64,000 nt of DNA from Bacteroidales bacterium (GTDB lineage Bacteria > Bacteroidota > Bacteroidia > Bacteroidales > ML635J-15): positions 1 to 64,000 of the forward strand of contig QKHS01000042.1 of the NCBI GenBank assembly GCA_003249955.1, read 5' to 3'. Numbering within the stretch: the first letter of the stretch is position 1; each line of letters begins with the position of its first letter. The position numbers and the translations under genes were made by a program. The notes beneath the pieces are model-generated. The model saw only the letters and a list, made by a program, of their open reading frames with translations, was not told the DNA's origin and searched no databases. This document shows, in pieces, positions 38,460 through 46,961 of this stretch.

Positions 38460-39281
38460 ATGAAAAAAACAGCTTCGTTTATTGTTGCCTCCATTTTATT
38501 GATAACCGGCATCTATGCTCAGGATTATCTGGATTTTAACTCCGGAAACAGCAACACGAAAAAAGTGCTTTTGGTTCCTTTCGATCCCAGAATTTATCTT
38601 AACGATGCCACAGCAATCATGGCAGCAAAAGATGGTGATACACACGACGAAATAATGCAATTTTTCAGATATCAGCTAAACCTGCAGCTTTATAATGCAA
38701 TGATGGACTCGTGCACTATTATTAGTCTTTTTACCGACAATACACGTCAGGATCAGGATGATATTGATCAATTATACTCAATAATAAGCTATGAACTGGT
38801 TCTGGCGATGAAAAACAATCCTGAGAATCCTGAAGATACAGAAAAGAAAGGATTTATAGCACGTAAACGTGAAGAAAAAGCCGAACAACAAAGACGCGAA
38901 GAAGCTGCAAATTATAAAACTCATATTGAAAACGGAGAATTGGTTGGTAAAAGACAATCTACCGAAGACATGTATCTTAATATTGTTTTCCACCAACCCG
39001 AAGTTTTGGCAGAAATTGCAAAACGCAGAGACATAAATTATTTCCTTTTTATAAATCATTTCGAAATAAAAGGGAATTACGGAGATCCTTACTTATCAGG
39101 AAATTCAAAAGCCGAAAGAACAATCAAAGTTCATTTCAGTTTATATAACACAAAAGGAGAGCTTATCCACGGGAGTTTCGGGGAAGCAAAAATTCCTTTT
39201 AACCTGGATGATAAACAGGAAATTGCAAATCTTTACTTTCCTGAAATTATCCGGCAGATTATTCATAACATTGATTTTTAA
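38460..39281 (+). CDS. Exported protein of unknown function
   Basis: 273 residues, not recognised. A signal peptide ends near residue 20 (GIYAQD). The mature N-terminus KKVLLVPFDPRIYLNDA is an alternating strand. The middle has a charged, coiled-coil-like segment with many Lys, Arg and Glu (about 138-165), followed by alpha/beta sequence. Its position between rseP and rdgB, just 6 bases before the latter, suggests co-transcription. A periplasmic or outer-membrane-associated role is inferred only from the signal peptide. It has no lipobox Cys and no T9SS domain. Confidence 0.7.
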   Translation: MKKTASFIVASILLITGIYAQDYLDFNSGNSNTKKVLLVPFDPRIYLNDATAIMAAKDGDTHDEIMQFFRYQLNLQLYNAMMDSCTIISLFTDNTRQDQDDIDQLYSIISYELVLAMKNNPENPEDTEKKGFIARKREEKAEQQRREEAANYKTHIENGELVGKRQSTEDMYLNIVFHQPEVLAEIAKRRDINYFLFINHFEIKGNYGDPYLSGNSKAERTIKVHFSLYNTKGELIHGSFGEAKIPFNLDDKQEIANLYFPEIIRQIIHNIDF

Positions 39282-39287
39282 TTAAAC

Positions 39288-39875
39288 ATGACAAACGAAT
39301 TTGTTTTTGCAACAAACAACACAAATAAACTAAAGGAAGTTTGGGAGATTGCGAGCGGAAAATTTAAGATTATCTGTCCTGCTGATATAGGACACGAAGG
39401 AGAACTTCCCGAAGAACAAACAACACTGGAAGGAAACGCTCTGCAAAAAGCCAGATTTATTTCCGAAAAGTTTGGGATTAACTGTTTTGCTGATGACACA
39501 GGACTTGAAGTAGAGGCTCTTAACGGAGAACCCGGCGTTTATTCAGCCAGATATGCCGGAGAAGGAAGAAGTGCTAAGGATAATATCAACAAACTACTTC
39601 TGGAACTTAAAGATTGTCCAAACAGGAATGCAAGATTCAGAACAGTTGTAGCTCTTATTCTGGACGATAAAGAATATTTTTTTGAAGGAATTGTAGAAGG
39701 TAAAATAACCGAGACCTTAAGAGGAGAAAACGGATTCGGATATGACCCGGTTTTCGTTCCCAACAGTTTTGATGAAACCTTCGCAGAACTTCCGGCAGAA
39801 ATAAAAAATAAGATCAGCCACAGAGCAATGGCAATGGAAAAGCTTTTTTATTTTCTGAGACATCATCAGGAATAA
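39288..39875 (+). CDS. rdgB: XTP/dITP diphosphatase (RdgB/HAM1)
   Basis: 195 residues, normal length. The N-terminus EFVFATNNTNKLKEVWEIAS is the nucleotide-binding start. FADDTGLEVEALNGEPGVYSARYAG holds the catalytic and metal residues, and FGYDPVFVP with later SHRAMA close the active site. By family it hydrolyses non-canonical purine nucleoside triphosphates such as dITP and XTP to keep them out of DNA. The ATG at 39288 follows the unknown exported gene by 6 bases. The porZ gene starts 49 bases later. Confidence 0.96.
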   Translation: MTNEFVFATNNTNKLKEVWEIASGKFKIICPADIGHEGELPEEQTTLEGNALQKARFISEKFGINCFADDTGLEVEALNGEPGVYSARYAGEGRSAKDNINKLLLELKDCPNRNARFRTVVALILDDKEYFFEGIVEGKITETLRGENGFGYDPVFVPNSFDETFAELPAEIKNKISHRAMAMEKLFYFLRHHQE

Positions 39876-39886
39876 AATAAAATAAG

Positions 39887-39894
39887 CATTTTTG
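39887..39894 (+). promoter_or_regulatory. Near-consensus -7 element, porZ
   Basis: CATTTTTG, one mismatch to TAnnTTTG, 30 bases before the porZ ATG. The same variant is seen before era. Confidence 0.35.
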
Positions 39895-39924
39895 AGTTAA
39901 TTATTATTAGTAAAACAATAAATA

Positions 39925-42288
39925 ATGAACAAGATTAATTTTTTAGGCAGCTTTTTACTGCTGTTGATACTCTCACTCTTTTCATTCGGACAAGTTGCCG
40001 TCGGACAATGGCGAGATCATTTGCCGTATTCTTATGGAGAAAAGGTTGTTGCAGCGGGTAATGATATCTATATGGTTACCAATGTAGGTTTGTTAAAATA
40101 TTCAAAAAATTCAGGCGAAACCGAAAAAATGTCAAAAATTAACGGGCTTAGTGATTCCGGAGTAAAAAGTGTTGCTTACCATTCCGGCCTTAATTATGTA
40201 GTTATTGGTTACAGTAACGGGAATATAGACCTGATTAAAGACAACGACATAATAAATATCGGAGATATAAAACGAAAAACAATGAACGGAGACAAGTCTG
40301 TTTACAGCATTTGCTTTTCCGGTAATAATGCATATATCGGATGCGGATTCGGAATTGTTGTTCTGAATCTGGAAAGAAAGGAAATAAGTGAAACATGGTT
40401 TATCGGAAATAACGGAACAAATATTAAAGTAAACGCCCTTGATACAGATGACACATACATATATGCAGCAACAGACGAAGGTGTATTTCGCGGAGATTTG
40501 TCATTATCTTTGGTTGACTTCTCAAAATGGGAAATAATATCAGACAATACAACGCCTTCTTTAAGCTGGATGTCCGGAAAGTCATATAATACACTTAAAC
40601 AAATAAATGGGAAGCTGGTTGTTAATTACCACAATTATGACCAATCAGATGCAGATACTATACTTGTTTTTGACGGAACAGACTGGTCTGTTTTCGACAC
40701 ATCATTTAACTATACAATGTCTTTATGCGGAAACTCAGAGCAACTAATTCTTTGTGATAAATACTGGATAAAGTTTTTTGATTCAAATCTGGTTGAAACA
40801 AGACACATATGGCAATACAGCTTTGAATCCGGCGGACAATCTCCGCTTCCTTCCTCTGCAACAATTGCAGACAACAACGAGGTATGGATTGCTGACACAA
40901 GATTTGGTCTTGTATATAATCCCACATCATGGAAATACAGTTATATTTCTGTAAACGGACCTTCTGATTACTCAGTTTTTGATATGTCTGCAACAAATTC
41001 CGGGTTAATTGCAGTTGCGGGAGGAATGAATCTTTCCTGGAGCCCTCAGTGGAAAAACGCTTTATTCTATAAGTTCTCAGAAAACCAATGGAGTAGCTAC
41101 AATTATAAAAACGTTCCGGAAATGGCCTCGGTAAAAGATCTGGTAAGAACAATTTATGATCCGGCAGATCCCACAAGATATTTTTGTGGCTCGTGGGTTC
41201 AGGGACTCTTAGAATTCAGAAACAATTCCTTGTATAAAATCCATAATACAACTAACAGCACTTTAGCCTATGTTCCTGGAATTGAGTACCTTAGAATAGG
41301 AGGTATGGCTTTTGATGCTGATGGAAACCTGTGGGTAACCAATTCTCTTACTTCACCACAGTTTCACGTAATGACTCCTGACGGGAAATGGACTGCCATT
41401 GACTACTCATCTGTTCTCGGATTAATAAATATAGGACATATCATAATTACCAAAGACGATATTAAGTGGGTGATTTTACCGCAAAGTGTAGGATTATTTG
41501 TTTTTGATGACAACAACACTCCCGGAGACAAAAGCGATGACAGGTACAAAAAACTTACGATACTTGATGAAGATGGCGAAAACATAAGCAACGATGTGTT
41601 CTCGATAGCTGAAGATAAAAACGGCTATATCTGGGTTGGCACCAGTAAAGGAGTTGTAGTATATTACAATCCTGAAGATGTTTTTGAAGCCGGAACTTTA
41701 AGAGGAAGACAGGTTAAAATACCACGTAACGACGGAACAGATAATGCAGACATACTCTTAGGTAATGAAATTGTTACTTCTATAAAAGTTGATGGTGCTG
41801 ACAAAAAATGGTTCGGAACACAAACAGGGGGAGTATATTATACAAGTTCTGACGGTCTGGAGGAAATCTACCATTTCACAAAAGATAAATACCCATTGCT
41901 CTCTGATAATATTATCTGCTCCGCAATTATCCCTAATACAGGTGAAGTGTTTTTTGGCACCTCTGCCGGAATAATTTCATACAGAAATACCGCAACAGAA
42001 GGCTCTGATGATTACATAGGCGTTTATGCATTCCCGAATCCTGTTCGTCCTGATTACAGAGGCCCTATTACTGTTACAGGTCTTGTCGCAGGATCATATG
42101 TTAAAATAACAGATATTTCGGGAAATATGGTCTTTGAAACACGTTCCGAAGGAGGCCAGGCAATATGGTATGGTGAAGATCTCAATGGTAACAGGGTAAG
42201 TTCAGGAGTATATCTTGTTTTTTCTTCAAATGAGACAGGCTCAAAAACCGACATCACCAAAATTTTGTTTATCAACGGTAAAGAATGA
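39925..42288 (+). CDS. porZ: Type IX secretion component PorZ
   Basis: 787 residues, close to the size I recall for PorZ. The start is a signal peptide followed by GQWRDHLPYS, typical of PorZ. Two beta-propeller-like regions follow, with many repeated WVAT/IWVGTSKGVV- and WFGTQTGGVY-type blades. The last 90 residues form a T9SS-type C-terminal domain (PNPVRPDYRGPITVT, GVYLVF). In Porphyromonas gingivalis, PorZ works at the cell surface with the sortase PorU and delivers anionic LPS for cargo attachment. It is therefore the machine part serving cargo such as the adhesin, hydrolase and aminopeptidase in this window. The stop overlaps recO by ATGA. Confidence 0.88.
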   Translation: MNKINFLGSFLLLLILSLFSFGQVAVGQWRDHLPYSYGEKVVAAGNDIYMVTNVGLLKYSKNSGETEKMSKINGLSDSGVKSVAYHSGLNYVVIGYSNGNIDLIKDNDIINIGDIKRKTMNGDKSVYSICFSGNNAYIGCGFGIVVLNLERKEISETWFIGNNGTNIKVNALDTDDTYIYAATDEGVFRGDLSLSLVDFSKWEIISDNTTPSLSWMSGKSYNTLKQINGKLVVNYHNYDQSDADTILVFDGTDWSVFDTSFNYTMSLCGNSEQLILCDKYWIKFFDSNLVETRHIWQYSFESGGQSPLPSSATIADNNEVWIADTRFGLVYNPTSWKYSYISVNGPSDYSVFDMSATNSGLIAVAGGMNLSWSPQWKNALFYKFSENQWSSYNYKNVPEMASVKDLVRTIYDPADPTRYFCGSWVQGLLEFRNNSLYKIHNTTNSTLAYVPGIEYLRIGGMAFDADGNLWVTNSLTSPQFHVMTPDGKWTAIDYSSVLGLINIGHIIITKDDIKWVILPQSVGLFVFDDNNTPGDKSDDRYKKLTILDEDGENISNDVFSIAEDKNGYIWVGTSKGVVVYYNPEDVFEAGTLRGRQVKIPRNDGTDNADILLGNEIVTSIKVDGADKKWFGTQTGGVYYTSSDGLEEIYHFTKDKYPLLSDNIICSAIIPNTGEVFFGTSAGIISYRNTATEGSDDYIGVYAFPNPVRPDYRGPITVTGLVAGSYVKITDISGNMVFETRSEGGQAIWYGEDLNGNRVSSGVYLVFSSNETGSKTDITKILFINGKE

Positions 42289-43010
42289 CAGGAAAGACCG
42301 AGGCAATTGTTTTAAGCAAAGTAAAATACGGCGACAATTCATATATCGTTAATTTTTACAGTCTGGAATTCGGACGGTTTGCTGCAATTGTCAGGATACC
42401 TAAAACGGTAAAAAGCGGAATAAAGCCTTCGCTCTTTTTCCCTCTCAATATAATCGAAACTGAGGTTAAACTAAAAGACGCCCGAAACATACAAACAATT
42501 ACTTATTGCAACAGGAAGTTCAATCTGAGTAACATTTGCGATGATATTTACAAAACATGCATGGCCCAATTCATTGCAGAAGTACTGACAAAGACAATTA
42601 AAGAAGAAGAACCTAATCCTCAGATGTACAATTTTATCCGAAATACAGTTTTAGAACTGAACGAATCCGGGCAAAATACATCTGATAACCATTTGTTTTT
42701 CCTTAAAAATTTTGCAAAAGCTGCCGGATTCGGAATTAGCGGAAACTATTGCAATGAAACACCTTTTTTTAATCTCAGAGAAGGCTTGTTTATTCCCATG
42801 TTTACAAGTGACAGCGAATCATTAGACATGAATGAGAGTAAAATAATGGCTCAGTTTGCAGAAACTTCATTTAACAAACATAATCCATTCAGCAATTACA
42901 AAACAAGAAAAATGTTAATCGAGAAGATACTGCTTTATTATAAATTTCATATCCCGGGATTCGGAGAAATAAATTCCATGAAAGTTTTGCACGAAGTATT
43001 CAATGATTAG
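42285..43010 (+). CDS. recO: DNA repair protein RecO
   Basis: 241 residues. The N-terminal OB-fold starts with TGKTEAIVLSKVKYGDNSYIV, the family pattern. The C-terminal part is helical and has AAGFGISGNYC, matching RecO, though only some of the usual zinc Cys are visible (one here). RecO loads RecA on SSB-coated DNA with RecR in the RecF pathway. Its ATG lies within the porZ stop (ATGA), so it is translationally coupled to a secretion gene. Its end overlaps the stop of the minus-strand gene at 43007 by 4 bases, so no terminator can lie between them. Confidence 0.9.
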   Translation: MTGKTEAIVLSKVKYGDNSYIVNFYSLEFGRFAAIVRIPKTVKSGIKPSLFFPLNIIETEVKLKDARNIQTITYCNRKFNLSNICDDIYKTCMAQFIAEVLTKTIKEEEPNPQMYNFIRNTVLELNESGQNTSDNHLFFLKNFAKAAGFGISGNYCNETPFFNLREGLFIPMFTSDSESLDMNESKIMAQFAETSFNKHNPFSNYKTRKMLIEKILLYYKFHIPGFGEINSMKVLHEVFND

Positions 43011-43399
43011 TTAAGGCAAATAGCATCAGTATCAAGTTTTACTCTTTCCCCCGTAATTTCAGATGTAAATATTCCTGACTGCTTTGTTTTCATTTCTTTA
43101 AGATAGTCAAACACATCATATTTATCGTCGGGAGAAAAAACCGGAGCATTTACTAATTTTCTGAACTCTTCGGAAAATCCGGTATTCATATTTCTCAAAA
43201 CAGTATGATAAAAACTATCTTCAGGCTTTTCGACCGCTTTACCTGCCAGTTGGCGAATATTAATATTTACAAAATTTACAAATTCAGCAAACTGACTAAT
43301 ACTCAACTGCATGTACAAATTCTGAAATTCCAGTACAACATTTCCGTTGCTGTTAACAGTAAGCTGCCCATGGGTAGTATTGTAAACCAGTTTTTTCAT
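43007..43399 (-). CDS. Hypothetical protein, DUF6686-like
   Basis: 130 residues, cytoplasmic, with no membrane segment or signal. It starts with KKLVYNTTHGQLTVNSNGNVVLEFQ-like strands (a short portion of which is conserved) and then has a long helix rich in Phe and Asn. Small Bacteroidota proteins of this kind are labelled DUF6686. The function is unknown. It is convergent and overlapping with recO. The 154-base gap to its right shows no -7 match. Confidence 0.6.
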   Translation of the reverse strand: MKKLVYNTTHGQLTVNSNGNVVLEFQNLYMQLSISQFAEFVNFVNINIRQLAGKAVEKPEDSFYHTVLRNMNTGFSEEFRKLVNAPVFSPDDKYDVFDYLKEMKTKQSGIFTSEITGERVKLDTDAICLN

Positions 43400-43553
43400 T
43401 TCTTTTTCAGAATTTAATCTTACTTATCAATTATAGTACCACATTTAAGACACCTTTATTACTAAAAACGTGGCATCATAATCGTAAAATTTTTGAAAAA
43501 AAACTGTGTTTTTCAAATAACATACTGATTAACAGAACCTTATCCCGGAAAGA

Positions 43554-44063
43554 TTATGGCTGAATTCTGCTCAATAAATCCATAATGTCCTCTTCAAGAC
43601 TCAATTTCGGAGCTTCAATTATTCTGCAAAGCTCATTTCCTTTATAATAAAAAATAAATGTAGGGACATAATCAACATAAAATTCCTTAGTATCAATTGC
43701 GTCAGTATGCTTATTCCCGTCCAGAGCAAAATACCTCACATAAGTTCCGGCAAAATATTCATTATCCATAATTTTGCAAAATCTCGGAACTTCCCGCTGT
43801 GAATCACTGCACCATGTCCCTAAAAATACATAAACAGAGTCAAAAGGAATTTTATAATTCGGATTAAACTGCACATCATTTACTTCGTAAGAAGCGTATT
43901 CGGTATCAAACCATTCACTAAATCCCGGTGATCTGAGACCTTCCTGATTACATTCACCTATTAAAATCTCCTGATCTTTAACCTCGTCATAACCTGTTTT
44001 ATTAATCTGAGCACTTAATAATACAGGTGTCATAAACACTAAAAAAATAAATAAACTTTTCAT
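43554..44063 (-). CDS. Exported thioredoxin-like protein with CSDS active site
   Basis: 169 residues. A signal peptide ends near residue 18 (LLSAQ). The thioredoxin fold is shown by VYVFLGTWCSDSQREVPRF followed by VPTFIFYYKGNE with the conserved cis-Pro. The expected CxxC is CSDS, so the resolving Cys is missing. Two other Cys lie elsewhere, in GECNQ and in LCRII. It may be an isomerase-like or mixed-disulfide protein, or a non-redox adaptor. It is 5 bases downstream of pyrC on the same strand, so co-transcribed. Confidence 0.8.
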   Translation of the reverse strand: MKSLFIFLVFMTPVLLSAQINKTGYDEVKDQEILIGECNQEGLRSPGFSEWFDTEYASYEVNDVQFNPNYKIPFDSVYVFLGTWCSDSQREVPRFCKIMDNEYFAGTYVRYFALDGNKHTDAIDTKEFYVDYVPTFIFYYKGNELCRIIEAPKLSLEEDIMDLLSRIQP

Positions 44064-44068
44064 AATTA

Positions 44069-45403
44069 TTATCTGTTAAATTTTAATTGCATAGACGCAG
44101 CATTATCAATAATTTTGCCATTTTCAAATACGATCTTTCCGTTCACAAACGTGCGGTTTACAGAAGTACCGAACTCTGTTCCTTCAAGCGGCGACCATCC
44201 GCATTTTGACAATAAACTGTCTTTGGTCACTTTTGTTTTAATTTCAGGGTTGACCAATACAAGATCTGCATAATAATTTTCACGCACAAATCCTCTCGAA
44301 TCTATTTCAAACAACTCTGCAGGGTTATGACACATCCATTTCACGACATCTTCCGCTTCAAAATATCCCTGTGATGCCAATTCAAGCATTACCAAAAGAG
44401 AATGTTGCACCATCGGGCCACCGGAAGGGGCTTTGGTATATACCTGCATTTTTTCTTCCTCAGTATGCGGAGCATGATCTGTTGCAACAACATCTATTCT
44501 ACCGTCTTTTAAAGCCTGTATCAATGCCAGTCTGTCTGATTCTTTTTTTACGGCAGGATTCCACTTAAGTTTATTTCCCAGTTTTTCATAATACGAATCG
44601 TTAAACCAGAGATGGTGTACACAAACCTCAGCAGTAATTTTTTTACCGGATAAAGCAGCATTTGAAAAAAGAGCAGTTTCTTCAGCCGTACTCAGATGAA
44701 ACACATGTAATTTTCCACCGGTTTTTTTTGCAATCTCTACAGCAGACGATGACGATGCAAAACACGCCTCTGCCGATCTGATTTCCGGATGACATGATGC
44801 CGGAATATCCTCCCCGTAAATTTCTTTACAGTTTTTTAAGTTTTTACTTATAATCCCGTCATCCTCACAATGTGCCGCTGCAATAACAGGGGATTCTGAC
44901 AGAATTTTTTCTATTACTTCTTTTTTATCAACCAATAAATTTCCTGTAGATGATCCCAGAAACATTTTTACTCCTGCAACAACGGTTTTATCAAGTGAAA
45001 CAATCTCATCAATATTGTCATTTGTGGCTCCAAGAAAAAAAGCATAGTTGACCAGTGAGTTTTTTGATGCGATTTCAATTTTCTGATTCAACAGCTCATT
45101 TGTTATTGTTGACGGATTTGTATTGGGCATATCCATAAATGAGGTAACTCCACCTGCAGCGGCAGCACGGGATTCAGAGCAAATATCTGCCTTATGGGTA
45201 AGACCCGGCTCCCGGAAATGTACCTGATCGTCAATAACTCCCGGCAAAAGCCATAGTCCTTCTGCATTTATTACAGTATCTGCAACAGGTAATGAATCAG
45301 ATTCCCCGTAAATTGCAGAAATAAATTTATCTTTAATTAATAAACTTTGAACAGTTCTCTTTCCTTCATTTATTACGAGCGCATTTTTAATCAGAATACT
45401 CAT
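44069..45403 (-). CDS. pyrC: Dihydroorotase, class I
   Basis: 444 residues. It closes carbamoyl-aspartate to dihydroorotate in pyrimidine synthesis. The metal region is DDQVHFREPG, where the usual first His of HxH is Gln; I recall the same in other Bacteroidota dihydroorotases. GVKMFLGSSTGN holds the Lys that is carbamylated in the family. Later ligands are in AAHCEDD and in VATDHAPHTEEEK, which is diagnostic for the family. It heads a two-gene minus-strand unit and is divergent from the MBOAT gene. Confidence 0.92.
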   Translation of the reverse strand: MSILIKNALVINEGKRTVQSLLIKDKFISAIYGESDSLPVADTVINAEGLWLLPGVIDDQVHFREPGLTHKADICSESRAAAAGGVTSFMDMPNTNPSTITNELLNQKIEIASKNSLVNYAFFLGATNDNIDEIVSLDKTVVAGVKMFLGSSTGNLLVDKKEVIEKILSESPVIAAAHCEDDGIISKNLKNCKEIYGEDIPASCHPEIRSAEACFASSSSAVEIAKKTGGKLHVFHLSTAEETALFSNAALSGKKITAEVCVHHLWFNDSYYEKLGNKLKWNPAVKKESDRLALIQALKDGRIDVVATDHAPHTEEEKMQVYTKAPSGGPMVQHSLLVMLELASQGYFEAEDVVKWMCHNPAELFEIDSRGFVRENYYADLVLVNPEIKTKVTKDSLLSKCGWSPLEGTEFGTSVNRTFVNGKIVFENGKIIDNAASMQLKFNR

Positions 45404-45460
45404 CTTTTATTAAATTAAATATACACGAAACTAATCAAAATTTGCCAAACTCAAAATTGA

Positions 45461-45492
45461 TTTGCTCAATATTCCTATTAAAATTACTTTTG
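45461..45492 (+). promoter_or_regulatory. Bacteroidota promoter (-33 and -7), acyltransferase pair
   Basis: TTTG at 45461-45464, a 20-base spacer, TACTTTTG at 45485-45492. The ATG follows 15 bases later. Confidence 0.65.
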
Positions 45493-45506
45493 TGCAAATT
45501 TTAAAA

Positions 45507-46958
45507 ATGCTTTTCAACTCAATTGATTTTGCGATTTTTCTGCCAATAGTATTTATCCTGTATTGGTTTGTGTGCTTTAAAAATCTGAAGCTGCAGAATC
45601 TGCTTATTGTTGTTGCAAGCTATGTATTTTACGGATGGTGGGATGTGCGTTTTCTTTCACTCGTTTTTTTCAGTACAATTGTTGATTATCTTGTAGGAAT
45701 TGGTCTGGCTTCAGGAACTTCAGACAAAAACAGAAAGCTGTTGCTTATTTTAAGTTTAAGTGTTAATCTGGGCCTTCTCGGATTTTTCAAATACTATAAC
45801 TTCTTTGCAGAAAATTTTGCAGCAGCTTTTACTCTTTTCGGAAAACCTGTGAGTGTAAGCAGCCTTAAAATTGTTTTACCTGTAGGAATAAGCTTTTACA
45901 CTTTTCAGACGCTCAGTTATTCAATTGATGTGTACAGGAGAAAACTTGAACCTACAAAAGACTTAATCTCATTTGCAGCATTTGTAAGCTTTTTCCCGCA
46001 ACTGGTTGCCGGGCCTATAGAAAGAGCGTCCAACCTTTTACCCCAGTTTTATAAAAAACGACATTTCAGCTATCCTGTTGCTGTTGACGGATTAAGGCAG
46101 ATATTATGGGGATTCTTTAAAAAAGTAGTAATTGCCGATAATTGTGCGGAATATGCAAACATGATTTTTAACAATTCTGACAACATGCCGGGCAGTACAC
46201 TAATGCTGGGGGCAGTGTTTTTTGCTTTCCAGATTTACGGAGACTTTTCAGGATACTCTGACATTGCAATAGGAACGGCAAAGCTATTCGGATTTGATCT
46301 GATGCAAAACTTTGCATTCCCCTATTTTTCAAGAGACATTGCAGAATTCTGGCGGCGCTGGCACATCTCGCTGTCCACATGGTTCAGAGACTATCTATAT
46401 TTTCCGTTGGGCGGAAGCCGGGGACCCACGCTTCAGGTAGTCCGCAATACATTTATTGTCTTTGTCGTAAGCGGGTTCTGGCATGGTGCAAACTGGACAT
46501 TTATCGCCTGGGGTCTATTAAACGCAATATACTTTATTCCTCTTTTGCTTACAAAAAATAACAGAAAGAATATTGACATAATTGGTAAAGACCGACGATT
46601 TCCGCCATTAAAAGAATTCGCCGGCATGATTTTTACATTTATCATCACGTGCCTGGCATGGATATTTTTCAGAGCCGAAAATATTAAACAAGCATTTGCT
46701 GTCTTTAAAAAGATTTTTTCAAAATCATTATTCACAGCACCGGAATTTGACGAACCTAAAAAAGCATTTGTCATTCTGTTGATTATTTTATTTTTCATAA
46801 TTACAGAATGGTTGGGACGAAGAAATAAATACGCAATTGAATTTACAGCATTTAAGCAAAAAAAAGTTATAAGATGGGGCTTATATATTTTTATAATATT
46901 CCTTATCGGTATGTTTATGCAAACAGAGGAAACACCTTTTATTTACTTTCAATTCTGA
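45507..46958 (+). CDS. MBOAT-family O-acyltransferase (AlgI/DltB-like)
   Basis: 483 residues with about ten membrane helices. The ATG at 45507 is chosen because an open-frame start 45 bases earlier lies upstream of the promoter. SFYTFQTLSYSIDVYRRKLE, FFPQLVAGPIERASNLLPQF, FWRRWHISLSTWFRDYLYFP and SGFWHGANWTFIAWG are the AlgI/DltB/PatA motifs; the last carries the invariant catalytic His. By family it moves an acyl group, usually acetyl, through the inner membrane to an extracytoplasmic partner. The SGNH-like gene 3 bases downstream is that partner by position. Confidence 0.93.
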   Translation: MLFNSIDFAIFLPIVFILYWFVCFKNLKLQNLLIVVASYVFYGWWDVRFLSLVFFSTIVDYLVGIGLASGTSDKNRKLLLILSLSVNLGLLGFFKYYNFFAENFAAAFTLFGKPVSVSSLKIVLPVGISFYTFQTLSYSIDVYRRKLEPTKDLISFAAFVSFFPQLVAGPIERASNLLPQFYKKRHFSYPVAVDGLRQILWGFFKKVVIADNCAEYANMIFNNSDNMPGSTLMLGAVFFAFQIYGDFSGYSDIAIGTAKLFGFDLMQNFAFPYFSRDIAEFWRRWHISLSTWFRDYLYFPLGGSRGPTLQVVRNTFIVFVVSGFWHGANWTFIAWGLLNAIYFIPLLLTKNNRKNIDIIGKDRRFPPLKEFAGMIFTFIITCLAWIFFRAENIKQAFAVFKKIFSKSLFTAPEFDEPKKAFVILLIILFFIITEWLGRRNKYAIEFTAFKQKKVIRWGLYIFIIFLIGMFMQTEETPFIYFQF

Positions 46959-46961
46959 TTT

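Noticed and set aside
43205..43417. 70-codon plus-strand open frame
   Set aside because: Antisense to the DUF6686-like gene, with no supporting motif or promoter.
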